A stretch of DNA of 12,640 bases. Source: Clostridia bacterium. Its GTDB lineage: Bacteria > Bacillota > Clostridia > Oscillospirales > Acutalibacteraceae. The position numbers and the translations under genes were made by a program. The notes beneath the pieces were generated by a model. The model was not told where the DNA came from. It made no database searches and saw only the letters and a list, made by a program, of their open reading frames with translations. The stretch is from positions 1-12,640 of the forward strand of contig CAAFXF010000112.1 in the NCBI GenBank assembly GCA_900766895.1, given 5' to 3'. This document shows positions 6,348 through 12,640 of the stretch, one piece after another. How positions within the stretch are numbered: position 1 is the first letter of the stretch; each line of letters opens with the position of its first letter.

Positions 6348-7553
6348 ATGTCTAAAACAGATGTAGTTGCTATGCTTCTTGCAGGCGGTCAGGGCAGTCG
6401 TCTCGGCGTTCTTACAAAAAGCGTTGCAAAGCCTGCCGTGCCGTACGGCGGTAATTATCGTATTATTGACTTTCCGTTGTCAAACTGTGTAAACAGCGGT
6501 ATTTATACCGTTGGAGTGCTTACTCAGTACCAGCCTCTTGTGCTCAACGATTATTTGGGCAACGGTCATCCTTGGGATTTGGATAGATTGAACGGCGGTG
6601 TGCATATTCTTTCACCGTATGAGGCAATCGGCGGTGCAGAGTGGTATAAGGGCACTGCAAATGCAATTTATCAAAACATTCCGTTTATTGAAAAATATGA
6701 TCCAAAATATGTTGTTATCCTTTCGGGTGACCATATTTACAAAATGGATTATTCAAAGATGATTGAATTCCACGAAAAGAACAATGCCGATTGTACAATC
6801 GCTGTTCTTGAGGTACCGTGGGAGGAGGCATCTCGCTTCGGTATTCTTGCAACTGACGAAAACGATAAAATTTACGAATTTGCAGAGAAGCCGGCAGAGC
6901 CAAAGTCAAATAAGGCGTCTATGGGCGTATATGTATTCTCCTGGGATAAGCTGAAGAAATATCTTACCGAGGACGAGGCAGATGAAAATTCATCTAACGA
7001 CTTCGGTAAAAACATCATACCTAATATGCTTAATGACGGTCAGCGTATGTTTGCCTTCCCGTTCAAGGGATATTGGAAGGATGTAGGAACAATTGATTCG
7101 CTGTGGGAGGCTAACCTTGATATAATCAATCCAAATGTAGACCTTGATTTGTCAGATACATCTTGGAGAATTTACAGCCGTACCCCGGATGCTCCTCCGC
7201 ATTACATAGGCGAAAATGCCGATATAGAAAATTCCTCTATCTCGGAGGGCTGCGATATTGACGGTACTGTTGAGTATTCTGTTGTATCATCAAAGGTTAC
7301 GGTTGAAAAGGATGCTGAGGTTAGATTTTCCGTAATTATGCCGGGTGCTGTTATCAAAAAGGGTGCCAAGGTTTATTACTCAATCGTTGCAGAGGGTGCC
7401 GTGATTGAGGAGGATGCTCAAATAGGCGCTATTCCCGAAGACCTTGAGGATCCGTCTACATGGGGCGTTGCCGTTGTCGGTGCAAATGCAACAATTACAA
7501 AGGGCAAAAAGGTTGCTCCAAAGGATATGATTGCATCAGGAGAGGAGGTATAA
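6348..7553 (+). CDS. glgC: Glucose-1-phosphate adenylyltransferase (ADP-glucose pyrophosphorylase), catalytic subunit
   Basis: GlgC makes ADP-glucose from glucose-1-phosphate and ATP, the committed step of bacterial glycogen synthesis. The 401-residue protein has the nucleotide-binding loop LAGGQGSRLGVLT (11-23), the KPAVPYGGNYRIIDFPLSN block (28-46), SGDHIYKMDY (126-135) with Asp128 matching the catalytic aspartate, the EKP glucose-phosphate site (180-182) and DVGTIDSLWEANLDII. The C-terminal third (about 290-401) is a left-handed beta-helix made of hexapeptide-like repeats, the usual oligomer and regulatory domain. GGGAGG at 6333-6338 precedes the ATG; the gap to glgB is 18 bp. Together with the GlgD encoded next it should form a mixed tetramer, as described for other Firmicutes. 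Confidence 0.97.
   Translation: MSKTDVVAMLLAGGQGSRLGVLTKSVAKPAVPYGGNYRIIDFPLSNCVNSGIYTVGVLTQYQPLVLNDYLGNGHPWDLDRLNGGVHILSPYEAIGGAEWYKGTANAIYQNIPFIEKYDPKYVVILSGDHIYKMDYSKMIEFHEKNNADCTIAVLEVPWEEASRFGILATDENDKIYEFAEKPAEPKSNKASMGVYVFSWDKLKKYLTEDEADENSSNDFGKNIIPNMLNDGQRMFAFPFKGYWKDVGTIDSLWEANLDIINPNVDLDLSDTSWRIYSRTPDAPPHYIGENADIENSSISEGCDIDGTVEYSVVSSKVTVEKDAEVRFSVIMPGAVIKKGAKVYYSIVAEGAVIEEDAQIGAIPEDLEDPSTWGVAVVGANATITKGKKVAPKDMIASGEEV
7543..7548 (+). promoter_or_regulatory. Ribosome binding site that sets the glgD start
   Basis: AGGAGG lies inside the last codons of glgC, 7 bases before the ATG at 7556. The same reading frame stays open upstream to 7460, but that part overlaps glgC, has no such site and encodes a cysteine/arginine-rich shadow peptide, so the shorter start is preferred. 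Confidence 0.85.
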
Positions 7554-7555
7554 CT

Positions 7556-8677
7556 ATGAACGGAAAAAATGTACTCGGAATGATTTTTGCAAACATTCAC
7601 GAAGAAACACTTGAAACTCTTACAGAAAAAAGAACTATGGGCTCTGTTCCGTTCTGTTCAAGGTACCGCCTTATAGACTTTCCGCTTTCAAATATGGTTG
7701 AGAGCTCTGTTACAAAGGTAGGAGTTGTTACAAATTCAAACTTTAATTCGTTGATGGATCACGTCGGCACAGGTAAGCCGTGGGATTTGTCGCGTAAGAC
7801 AGACGGACTGTATCTATTGCCTCCTTATTCAATTAATTCTGTTACAATGTGGGGCAATAGGATTGATGCTATTTACGGCAATATGGGCTTTTTGAACCAT
7901 TCAACCCAGGAATATGTCCTTATGTCAGATTGCTATAATGTGATGAATATCGACTTTAATCAGGTGTTTGATGCTCATGAAAAAACAGGTGCAGACATCA
8001 CTGTTGTCGGTGTAAGGGCCAAGAAGCCTGTATCCTTTGGCAACGTGCTTGTTTTTGATAAGGTTGAGGCTGACGGCAGAATTACCGACGCTTCTATTGA
8101 CCCTGATGTTGATGAGGCATTCTATTCAACAAATATCATTCTTATGAAAAAGCAGCTGCTTGAATCTCTTGTATCAACAGCTCATTCAAAGAATGAGGTT
8201 TCCTTCCAGCGTAATATTCTTCTTGACAGCATTAAGACGAGGAAGGTATATTCATACGACGCAACCGATTGCTTTGTCGGCACTATTGACAGTATTCAAA
8301 GCTACTTTGATATTTCAATGAGTATTCTTGACAGAGAAAACAAGAAAAAGCTTTTTGCCTACGAGCGTCCTATCTATACCAAGGAGCGTGACGATATGCC
8401 TACCCTTTACGGTATGGAGGCAAATGTTAAAAATTCTCTTGTAGCAGACGGCTGCGTAGTTAAAGGCACTGTTGAAAATTGCATCTTGTTTAAGGGTGTA
8501 CAAATCAAGGAGGGTGCTGTTGTTAAAAATTCAATTCTTATGCAGGACACTGTTGTCGGCGAAAATGTAAAGATTAACTATATTATTGCCGATAAGGATT
8601 GCTCAATAAAGGCAGATGTAGAATTTTCGGGTGCCGCAAGCTATCCTGTTTGCGTATCAAAGGGCACAAGAATTTAG
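7556..8677 (+). CDS. glgD: ADP-glucose pyrophosphorylase regulatory subunit GlgD
   Basis: GlgD is the non-catalytic or weakly catalytic paralogue of GlgC found in Firmicutes; it modulates GlgC in a heterotetramer. The 373-residue protein keeps the family's SRYRLIDFPLSNMV block (35-48) and the C-terminal beta-helix with repeated turns such as VVKGTVEN and VVGENVKI. It has lost the GGxGxRL nucleotide loop: the equivalent stretch reads MIFANIHEETLETLTEKRTMG (9-29). The SGDHIY catalytic segment is replaced by MSDCYNVMNIDF. This is expected for GlgD, so it is a real gene and not a decayed glgC. Start at 7556 chosen from the AGGAGG site; it begins 2 bases after the glgC stop (7551-7553), indicating coupled translation. 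Confidence 0.95.
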   Translation: MNGKNVLGMIFANIHEETLETLTEKRTMGSVPFCSRYRLIDFPLSNMVESSVTKVGVVTNSNFNSLMDHVGTGKPWDLSRKTDGLYLLPPYSINSVTMWGNRIDAIYGNMGFLNHSTQEYVLMSDCYNVMNIDFNQVFDAHEKTGADITVVGVRAKKPVSFGNVLVFDKVEADGRITDASIDPDVDEAFYSTNIILMKKQLLESLVSTAHSKNEVSFQRNILLDSIKTRKVYSYDATDCFVGTIDSIQSYFDISMSILDRENKKKLFAYERPIYTKERDDMPTLYGMEANVKNSLVADGCVVKGTVENCILFKGVQIKEGAVVKNSILMQDTVVGENVKINYIIADKDCSIKADVEFSGAASYPVCVSKGTRI

Positions 8678-8688
8678 GAGGATAAGAG

Positions 8689-10116
8689 ATGAAGGTATTA
8701 TATGTAGCCTCCGAGGCTTTGCCTTTTATGGCGTCGGGTGGCTTGGGCGATGTTGCAGGCTCGTTGCCTGTGGCACTGCGTAAGCGTCTTATCGGCTGTC
8801 GTGTCGTTATGCCGCTTTATGATTCAATCAAGCAGGAATATAAGGACAAGATGAAGTTCATCACCTCAATTTCCGTTCCTGTTTCTTGGCGTAGGCAGTA
8901 TTGCGGTATCTTTGAGGCAAAGCATAACGGTGTAATTTACTATTTCCTTGATAATCAGTATTACTTTAAGCGTGACGGAATTTACGGCCATTATGACGAT
9001 GCAGAGCGCTTTGCTTTCTTTGCAAGAGCTGTGCTTGAGATTATTCCTCATATTGATTGGAAGCCGGATATCATCCATTGTAACGATTGGCAGTCTGCTC
9101 TCACTCCTCTTTATTATTCCTGCTATTATGCAAACCAAATGGGTTATGAGAATATAAAGACTGTATTTACAATCCATAATATTCAGTATCAGGGTAAGTA
9201 CGGTACAGAACTTCTTAATGATGTGCTCGGTATTTCACCTGAATACAATAATTTGATTTTGTACGACGGTCTTGTAAACTTTATGAAGGCAGGTATCGAG
9301 TGTGCAAATAAGGTAACAACGGTATCTCCTACATATGCAAAGGAAATTCTTGATCCTTGGTATTCTCACGGTCTTGATCCTATCCTTAATCAGCGTAGCT
9401 GGAAGCTTTGCGGTATTCTTAACGGTATTGATGTGGAAAATTATAATCCCGAGACTGATAAGGCAATCAAGGCAAACTATAACGCTGATAAATGGCAAAA
9501 GCAAAAGGCAGAGTGCAAAAAGGCATTGCAGGAGCAGATGGGTATGGCTGTCAGAGCCGATGTTCCTGTAATAGGCATTGTTTCAAGATTGGTAGGTCAC
9601 AAAGGCCTTGACCTTATTCGTGAGGTTATGGAAAAGAGCCTTTGGGAAAGAGATGTTCAGTATGTCGTTCTCGGCTCAGGCGAGTGGCAGTATGAGAGCT
9701 TTTTCAGAGAACTTCACAATAAGTATCCTGACAAGGTCGGCGTTACAATCGGCTTTGTTCCGGACCTTGCCCGTAGAATTTATGCGGGTGCTGATTTGTT
9801 CCTTATGCCAAGTAAGAGCGAGCCTTGCGGACTCTCGCAGATGGTTGCGCTTCGTTACGGCACTGTTCCTATCGTTCGTGAAACCGGCGGACTTAAGGAC
9901 TCTATCACCGATTCGGGCGACGGAGAGGGCAACGGCTTCACCTTCAAAACCTATGATGCTTATGATATGCTCGGTGCAATCTACCGTGGCATAGAGGCTT
10001 ATAACAATAAGGAATATTGGCCGACACTTGTTGAACGTGCACTGAGATGTGATATGTCTTGGGGCAAGTCCGCAAACGAATACATCAAAATGTATAAGTC
10101 ACTACTTAAGAATTAA
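8689..10116 (+). CDS. glgA: Glycogen synthase (ADP-glucose-dependent, GT5 family)
   Basis: GlgA transfers glucose from ADP-glucose to the non-reducing end of alpha-1,4-glucan. At 475 residues it matches the bacterial GT5 length (E. coli 477). Visible motifs: MASGGLGDVAGSLP (14-27), HCNDWQSA (130-137), TIHNIQYQG (161-169), VSRLVGHKG (298-306) with Arg300 and Lys305 at the same numbers as the E. coli catalytic residues, and PSKSEPCGL (374-382) with Glu378, followed by ETGGLKDSI (398-406). The N-terminal KTGGL lysine of E. coli (Lys15) is Ala15 here, and HDWH reads NDWQ; the rest of the active site looks intact. AGGAGG at 8676-8681 overlaps the glgD stop and precedes the ATG by 7 bases. Last gene of glgBCDA, followed by a terminator. 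Confidence 0.96.
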   Translation: MKVLYVASEALPFMASGGLGDVAGSLPVALRKRLIGCRVVMPLYDSIKQEYKDKMKFITSISVPVSWRRQYCGIFEAKHNGVIYYFLDNQYYFKRDGIYGHYDDAERFAFFARAVLEIIPHIDWKPDIIHCNDWQSALTPLYYSCYYANQMGYENIKTVFTIHNIQYQGKYGTELLNDVLGISPEYNNLILYDGLVNFMKAGIECANKVTTVSPTYAKEILDPWYSHGLDPILNQRSWKLCGILNGIDVENYNPETDKAIKANYNADKWQKQKAECKKALQEQMGMAVRADVPVIGIVSRLVGHKGLDLIREVMEKSLWERDVQYVVLGSGEWQYESFFRELHNKYPDKVGVTIGFVPDLARRIYAGADLFLMPSKSEPCGLSQMVALRYGTVPIVRETGGLKDSITDSGDGEGNGFTFKTYDAYDMLGAIYRGIEAYNNKEYWPTLVERALRCDMSWGKSANEYIKMYKSLLKN

Positions 10117-10124
10117 GATAAATA

Positions 10125-10176
10125 AAATAGCCCCCACATTGATACTTAATGTGTCAATGTGGGGTTATTTTTTATT
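10125..10176. terminator. Strong intrinsic terminator after glgA, likely working both ways
   Basis: CCCCACATTGA (10132-10142) pairs perfectly with TCAATGTGGGG (10154-10164) around an 11-base loop. T-rich sequence (10165-10176) follows on the plus strand, and an A-rich flank (10121-10130) gives a weaker T-run on the minus strand. It sits between convergent genes and partly overlaps the stop codon of the small membrane protein gene. Confidence 0.9.
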
Positions 10177-10387
10177 TATGCTTATCTGTGACCTTTTTTA
10201 TAATTTTACTTATCAGCAAAACTATTGCATTAAAAATTATCCAACCGATTACCGCAATTTCAATAAACATCCTCAACGGCACAGCGGTCAGCATATCGTT
10301 ATAGGTAAGGCAAATATACGCTATGTACACAACGGCGATGATACTGCTAATTACGATTAAAGAACCTATGATAATTTTATGCTTCAA
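10172..10387 (-). CDS. Small two-helix membrane protein, function unknown
   Basis: This 71-residue protein is not recognised. It has two hydrophobic segments, roughly residues 5-27 (rich in Ile, Val, Ser, Tyr) and 40-60, separated by a short loop, and a lysine-rich C-terminus (KIIKKVTDKHK) that should stay in the cytosol, giving an N-in/C-in hairpin (inference). The only in-frame start near the beginning is TTG at 10387; an in-frame TAG lies five codons upstream (10400-10402). AGGGAAG at 10395-10401, 7 bases before the TTG, supports it. It lies 56 bp after the kinase-like gene on the same strand with no terminator seen between, so it may be the last gene of that transcript. The coherent membrane pattern and ribosome binding site favour a real gene. 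Confidence 0.6.
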   Translation of the reverse strand: MKHKIIIGSLIVISSIIAVVYIAYICLTYNDMLTAVPLRMFIEIAVIGWIIFNAIVLLISKIIKKVTDKHK

Positions 10388-10394
10388 GTAATCA

Positions 10395-10401
10395 CTTCCC
10401 T
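10395..10401 (-). promoter_or_regulatory. Ribosome binding site supporting a TTG start
   Basis: AGGGAAG on the minus strand ends 7 bases before the TTG at 10387. No ATG or GTG is available in frame near this position, so this site is the main support for the start of the small membrane protein. Confidence 0.55.
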
Positions 10402-10443
10402 AAAAACCGATTAGTTTTGTTTTGTACATATTTTCATCTTCCT

Positions 10444-11040
10444 TCATATATTTTCTATGCTTTTGATGTATCGGTCGATTACCTCAACTGCGTTGTCTAA
10501 TCCGATTTTGCTTGCGTTTACTATCAGGTCGTAGTGGCGGGAGTCGCCCCACTTTTGCTTTGAATAATAGTTGTGGTAGTTTTTGCGGATTTTGTTTTCC
10601 TTTTCAACAAATACCTCAGCCTTTGCAAGCGACATCTCCTTTGTTTCGGCAATTCGCTCTATCCTTTTTTCAAGGTCACCGGTTATGAAAATTCTTACAA
10701 CATTGCTGTAATCTCTGAGTATATAATTTCCGCATCTTCCGAGTGCAATAAAGGATTCTCCTGCTTCGGCTTTTTCCTTAAGAAAATCAAATTGCATCTG
10801 TGCAACGTTGTCCTCCGGAGAATTGCTGAATCCGTCTACGGAACGGGTAAACCAAATGTTCCTTTTCTTTTCGTCAAACTTTTTCAGCTCGTCAAGGTTC
10901 AGCCCCTTTTCCTCTGCGATAAGGCTCAGCATATTATGGCCGTATACATTAATCCCGTAAAGCTTTGATAAAACATTTGAAATGTATCGTCCGCCGGAGC
11001 CGTATTCTCTGTCTATTGTAATTATAATTTGCTTTGTCAT
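10444..11040 (-). CDS. Cytidylate kinase-like family protein
   Basis: A 198-residue P-loop protein of the cytidylate-kinase-like family that is common, often in several copies, in Clostridia; its real substrate is not established. It starts with IIITIDREYGSGGRYI (5-20), the family's variant phosphate loop, which lacks the usual GK[S/T]. FIALGRCGNYIL (97-108) and the C-terminal KWGDSRHYDLIVNASKIG (163-180) are further family blocks; RIFITGDLEKRIERI (116-130) resembles the LID region of nucleotide kinases. True CMP kinase (Cmk) is more canonical in its loop, so this should not be called cmk. The ATG at 11040 is preferred over a GTG at 11049, because that GTG lies inside the ribosome binding site. 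It begins 12 bases after the transporter stop, so the two are an operon. Confidence 0.85.
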   Translation of the reverse strand: MTKQIIITIDREYGSGGRYISNVLSKLYGINVYGHNMLSLIAEEKGLNLDELKKFDEKKRNIWFTRSVDGFSNSPEDNVAQMQFDFLKEKAEAGESFIALGRCGNYILRDYSNVVRIFITGDLEKRIERIAETKEMSLAKAEVFVEKENKIRKNYHNYYSKQKWGDSRHYDLIVNASKIGLDNAVEVIDRYIKSIENI

Positions 11041-11045
11041 AGGTA

Positions 11046-11053
11046 TCACCTCT
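11046..11053 (-). promoter_or_regulatory. Ribosome binding site of the kinase-like gene
   Basis: AGAGGTGA on the minus strand shares its first base with the transporter stop codon (TAA, 11053-11055) and lies 5-8 bases before the ATG at 11040. Its presence makes the upstream in-frame GTG (11049) an unlikely start and suggests the two genes are translationally coupled. Confidence 0.75.
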
Positions 11054-12411
11054 TAAAAATATCTAAGCTTAATTACTATCATTGCTATTGTTAACACTAT
11101 TGCTGTTGCAGGGATTGCCGATTTGCAATACTTGCCCCAGCCGACAGGATGACCTGCCTTTGATATAACCGATGTTCCCACAACGTTAGCAGATGCACCG
11201 ATAGGTGTTGCACTGCCGCCAATGTCCGTGCCGATAGAAAGACCGTATGCAAGCACAGAAAGGTCTGCACCCGGGGTTGTTGCCGCAAGGGTTTTGATAA
11301 CGGGTACCATTGTTGCGGCAAACGGAATATTGTCCACAAATGCACTTGCAACAGCAGATACCCACATAATGATAAGTACCATAGCGAATACATTGCCGCC
11401 ACAAATTTTTTCAATAAATCCTGCAATAATTTCCAAAACACCTGTTTGCTCAAGTCCGCCGACCACGATAAACAATCCGATAAAGAATAAAAGTGTTTTG
11501 TAATCAACCCTTTTCATTATGTAGCCGATGTGCTTAAACGATGTTACAAGTGTTATAACAGCTATTGCTACACCGATAAATGCAACGGTCAAGCCTGTTT
11601 GAGCATGTGTTACAAGCAACACAACGGCAATTATAAATATGACAGTGCTGATGATAAAATCCTTTTTGCTTTCGATAGCCTCGGACGGATTAGGATATGT
11701 AGACGGGTCAACCTCTGCACTTCGATTTGCACTCAATTCCTTTTTGAACACAAAGTAGAAGAAAATGATGATAAACACAAGCGCTATACCTGCAATAAGA
11801 CCTGTGTTTGTTAAAAAGTCCGCAAAGCTGTATCCAAGTGCTGTGCCTATGATGATGTTTGGAGGGTCTCCGCACATTGTTGCAGAGCCACCGAGGTTTG
11901 CACAGAATATTTCAGATAGAACCATCGGTACAGGGTTGAATTTCAAAAGCTGAGATAATTCAACTGTAACGGCGGCTAAAAACAGGATTACGGTAATGCT
12001 GTCAATAAACATTGAAAGCACGGCACTCATAAGCATAAAGGTTACAAGAATAGGCATAACCTTGTATTTAACAGCCTTTGCTATGGTAAGGCAGAGCCAA
12101 CGGAAAAAGCCGGCTCTTGCCATGCCCTCAACCATAACCATCATACCTGCAATAAATATGATTGTTGCCCAGTTGATACCGCTTGAGCTTTCCTCTGCCT
12201 GACCGGATACAATCCAAAAATCAGGAGTGAAAATGCTTTTGATATTTAGGGTTTGCATAATTGCATCGGTGCTTTTCATACAGGCTCCGAATACAATTCC
12301 GATTGTTGCGAGTCCACAGCCAAGCGTTACAAAATGGCGTGGGATTTTGTCAATAATAATCATTACAAACATAAGCGCAAAGATTATTACAGCAATGATT
12401 TGTGCAGTCAT
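11053..12411 (-). CDS. ArsB/NhaD-type (ion transporter superfamily, SLC13-like) membrane permease
   Basis: A 452-residue integral membrane protein with about 10-12 hydrophobic segments and a hydrophilic central loop (about 223-250). Two related half-motifs mark the ion transporter superfamily: SMFIDSITVILF (133-144) with GGSATMCGDPPN (174-185) in the first half, and SAFVDNIPFAATMVP (356-370) with TDIGGSATPIGASANV (395-410) in the second. This pseudo-repeat forms the inverted-topology substrate site in relatives. The family includes Na+/H+ antiporters (NhaD), arsenite pumps (ArsB) and di/tricarboxylate carriers; the NhaD/P-protein-like branch fits best, but the substrate cannot be read from sequence. 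Residues 46-78 look like an extra extracytoplasmic stretch compared with typical members of about 425 residues. No arsR/arsC genes are nearby. AGAGG lies about 7 bases before the ATG. Confidence 0.88.
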   Translation of the reverse strand: MTAQIIAVIIFALMFVMIIIDKIPRHFVTLGCGLATIGIVFGACMKSTDAIMQTLNIKSIFTPDFWIVSGQAEESSSGINWATIIFIAGMMVMVEGMARAGFFRWLCLTIAKAVKYKVMPILVTFMLMSAVLSMFIDSITVILFLAAVTVELSQLLKFNPVPMVLSEIFCANLGGSATMCGDPPNIIIGTALGYSFADFLTNTGLIAGIALVFIIIFFYFVFKKELSANRSAEVDPSTYPNPSEAIESKKDFIISTVIFIIAVVLLVTHAQTGLTVAFIGVAIAVITLVTSFKHIGYIMKRVDYKTLLFFIGLFIVVGGLEQTGVLEIIAGFIEKICGGNVFAMVLIIMWVSAVASAFVDNIPFAATMVPVIKTLAATTPGADLSVLAYGLSIGTDIGGSATPIGASANVVGTSVISKAGHPVGWGKYCKSAIPATAIVLTIAMIVIKLRYF

Positions 12412-12443
12412 AACAGTACCTCTTTTGATTTATTCTCAATATA

Positions 12444-12472
12444 ATTATATTATCTATTTTTTTCTTTTTCAA
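12444..12472 (-). promoter_or_regulatory. Promoter of the transporter/kinase-like operon
   Basis: On the minus strand, TTGAAA (12467-12472) and TATAAT (12444-12449) are exactly 17 bp apart, a near-perfect sigma-A promoter. Transcription should start near 12437, leaving a leader of about 25 bases before the ATG at 12411. It overlaps the 3' end of the open frame that enters from the right edge. Confidence 0.8.
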
Positions 12473-12640
12473 CCCCCATATTTTTACTTGAAAAAAGATG
12501 AACAATAATATATAATATAAAATCGTGATATATGGTAGGCAATAAATAGTAATCCGAACCTGCCAAAAATGCAGAATTAAAGCGACTTTTGAAATTTTCG
12601 CTGTCGCCTTGCGTCAGCAAGGCTTCCATCTCAAAATCCA
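12450..12640 (-). CDS. Possible 3' end of an ORF entering from the right edge, or a non-coding intergenic element
   Basis: Read from the right edge, the minus strand stays open for 62 codons from 12638 to a TAA at 12450-12452. The first 30 or so residues (around EALLTQGDSENFKSRFNSAF) are balanced in composition; the last half becomes AT-rich, hydrophobic, then lysine-rich, and runs through the transporter promoter. It matches no family I recognise. Two readings compete: the C-terminus of a real gene, or an intergenic sequence with a chance open frame. The sharp composition change and promoter overlap favour non-coding for the last part. An internal ATG at 12629 has no clear ribosome binding site. 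Confidence 0.25.
   Translation of the reverse strand, partial: DFEMEALLTQGDSENFKSRFNSAFLAGSDYYLLPTIYHDFILYIIVHLFSSKNMGVEKEKNR
12606..12623. repeat. Short perfect hairpin near the right edge
   Basis: GCCTTGC (12606-12612) and GCAAGGC (12617-12623) form a 7-bp perfect stem with a GTCA loop. A GCGAC/GTCGC pair (starting near 12580 and ending near 12607) lies just beside it. There is no T-run on either side, so it is not a standard terminator. It could be part of a structured intergenic element or simply lie within a coding frame. Confidence 0.4.

Noticed and set aside
7460..7555. 32-residue N-terminal extension of GlgD
   Set aside because: It overlaps the end of glgC in another frame, has a Cys/Arg/Lys-rich composition unlike any GlgD, and lacks a ribosome binding site. 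AGGAGG directs the ATG at 7556.
11041..11049. GTG start three codons upstream in the kinase-like gene
   Set aside because: The GTG is part of the AGAGGTGA ribosome binding site that serves the ATG at 11040.
11097..11507. 136-codon minus-strand frame inside the transporter gene
   Set aside because: Same-strand alternative frame within a strongly conserved membrane protein; no start signal and no coherent composition.
11053..12411. Arsenite efflux pump ArsB
   Set aside because: The superfamily motifs fit, but no arsR, arsC or arsA is next to it and the motifs look closer to NhaD/P-protein-like members; a specific arsenic role is unsupported.

Overview
The window looks like chromosomal DNA from a low- to mid-GC Gram-positive anaerobe of the class Clostridia, most likely near Ruminococcus/Oscillospiraceae. 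This is inferred from several signs together: strong AGGAGG-type ribosome binding sites, consensus sigma-A promoters with AT-rich intergenic DNA, a paired glgC-glgD, the one-step DapL route to diaminopimelate, a stand-alone ANTAR-type regulator, and the 'human-like' form of PurB. No species can be named from sequence reading alone. Nothing here looks like a phage, IS element, CRISPR array or RNA gene. It is mostly a well-ordered metabolic region.

Layout. (1) Positions 1-4040, minus strand: a tight gene string transcribed from right to left. An ANTAR-domain regulator comes first, then dapF, dapL, purC, and the start of purB, which runs off the left edge. Gaps are 15, 27 and 26 bp, and purC/purB overlap by one base (TAATG). 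DapL makes LL-diaminopimelate and DapF converts it to meso-diaminopimelate, so these two are consecutive steps for lysine and peptidoglycan. PurC and PurB are consecutive steps of purine synthesis. (2) Positions 4041-4346: a roughly 300-bp AT-rich divergent regulatory region. It holds one promoter facing each way, an AT-rich hairpin and a palindromic operator candidate. (3) Positions 4347-10116, plus strand: the glycogen operon glgB-glgC-glgD-glgA, with gaps of 18, 2 and 11 bp, ending at a strong terminator (10125-10176). GlgC/GlgD make ADP-glucose, GlgA polymerises it and GlgB adds branches. No phosphorylase or debranching enzyme is present. (4) Positions 10172-12411, minus strand: an ArsB/NhaD-type transporter with a near-perfect promoter, then a cytidylate-kinase-like protein 12 bp downstream, then a small two-helix membrane protein of unknown role. 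(5) Positions 12412-12640: the transporter promoter overlaps the end of an open frame entering from the right edge; that frame may or may not be a real gene.

The most interesting points are: the ANTAR regulator has no phospho-acceptor aspartate and sits between the glycogen operon and a DAP/purine operon; the glycogen promoter has a palindrome centred near -62; GlgB carries an extra lysine-rich tail; GlgA lacks the usual lysine of its KTGGL motif; and GlgD has lost its nucleotide-binding loop. I did not find a clearly new biological system, and say so.
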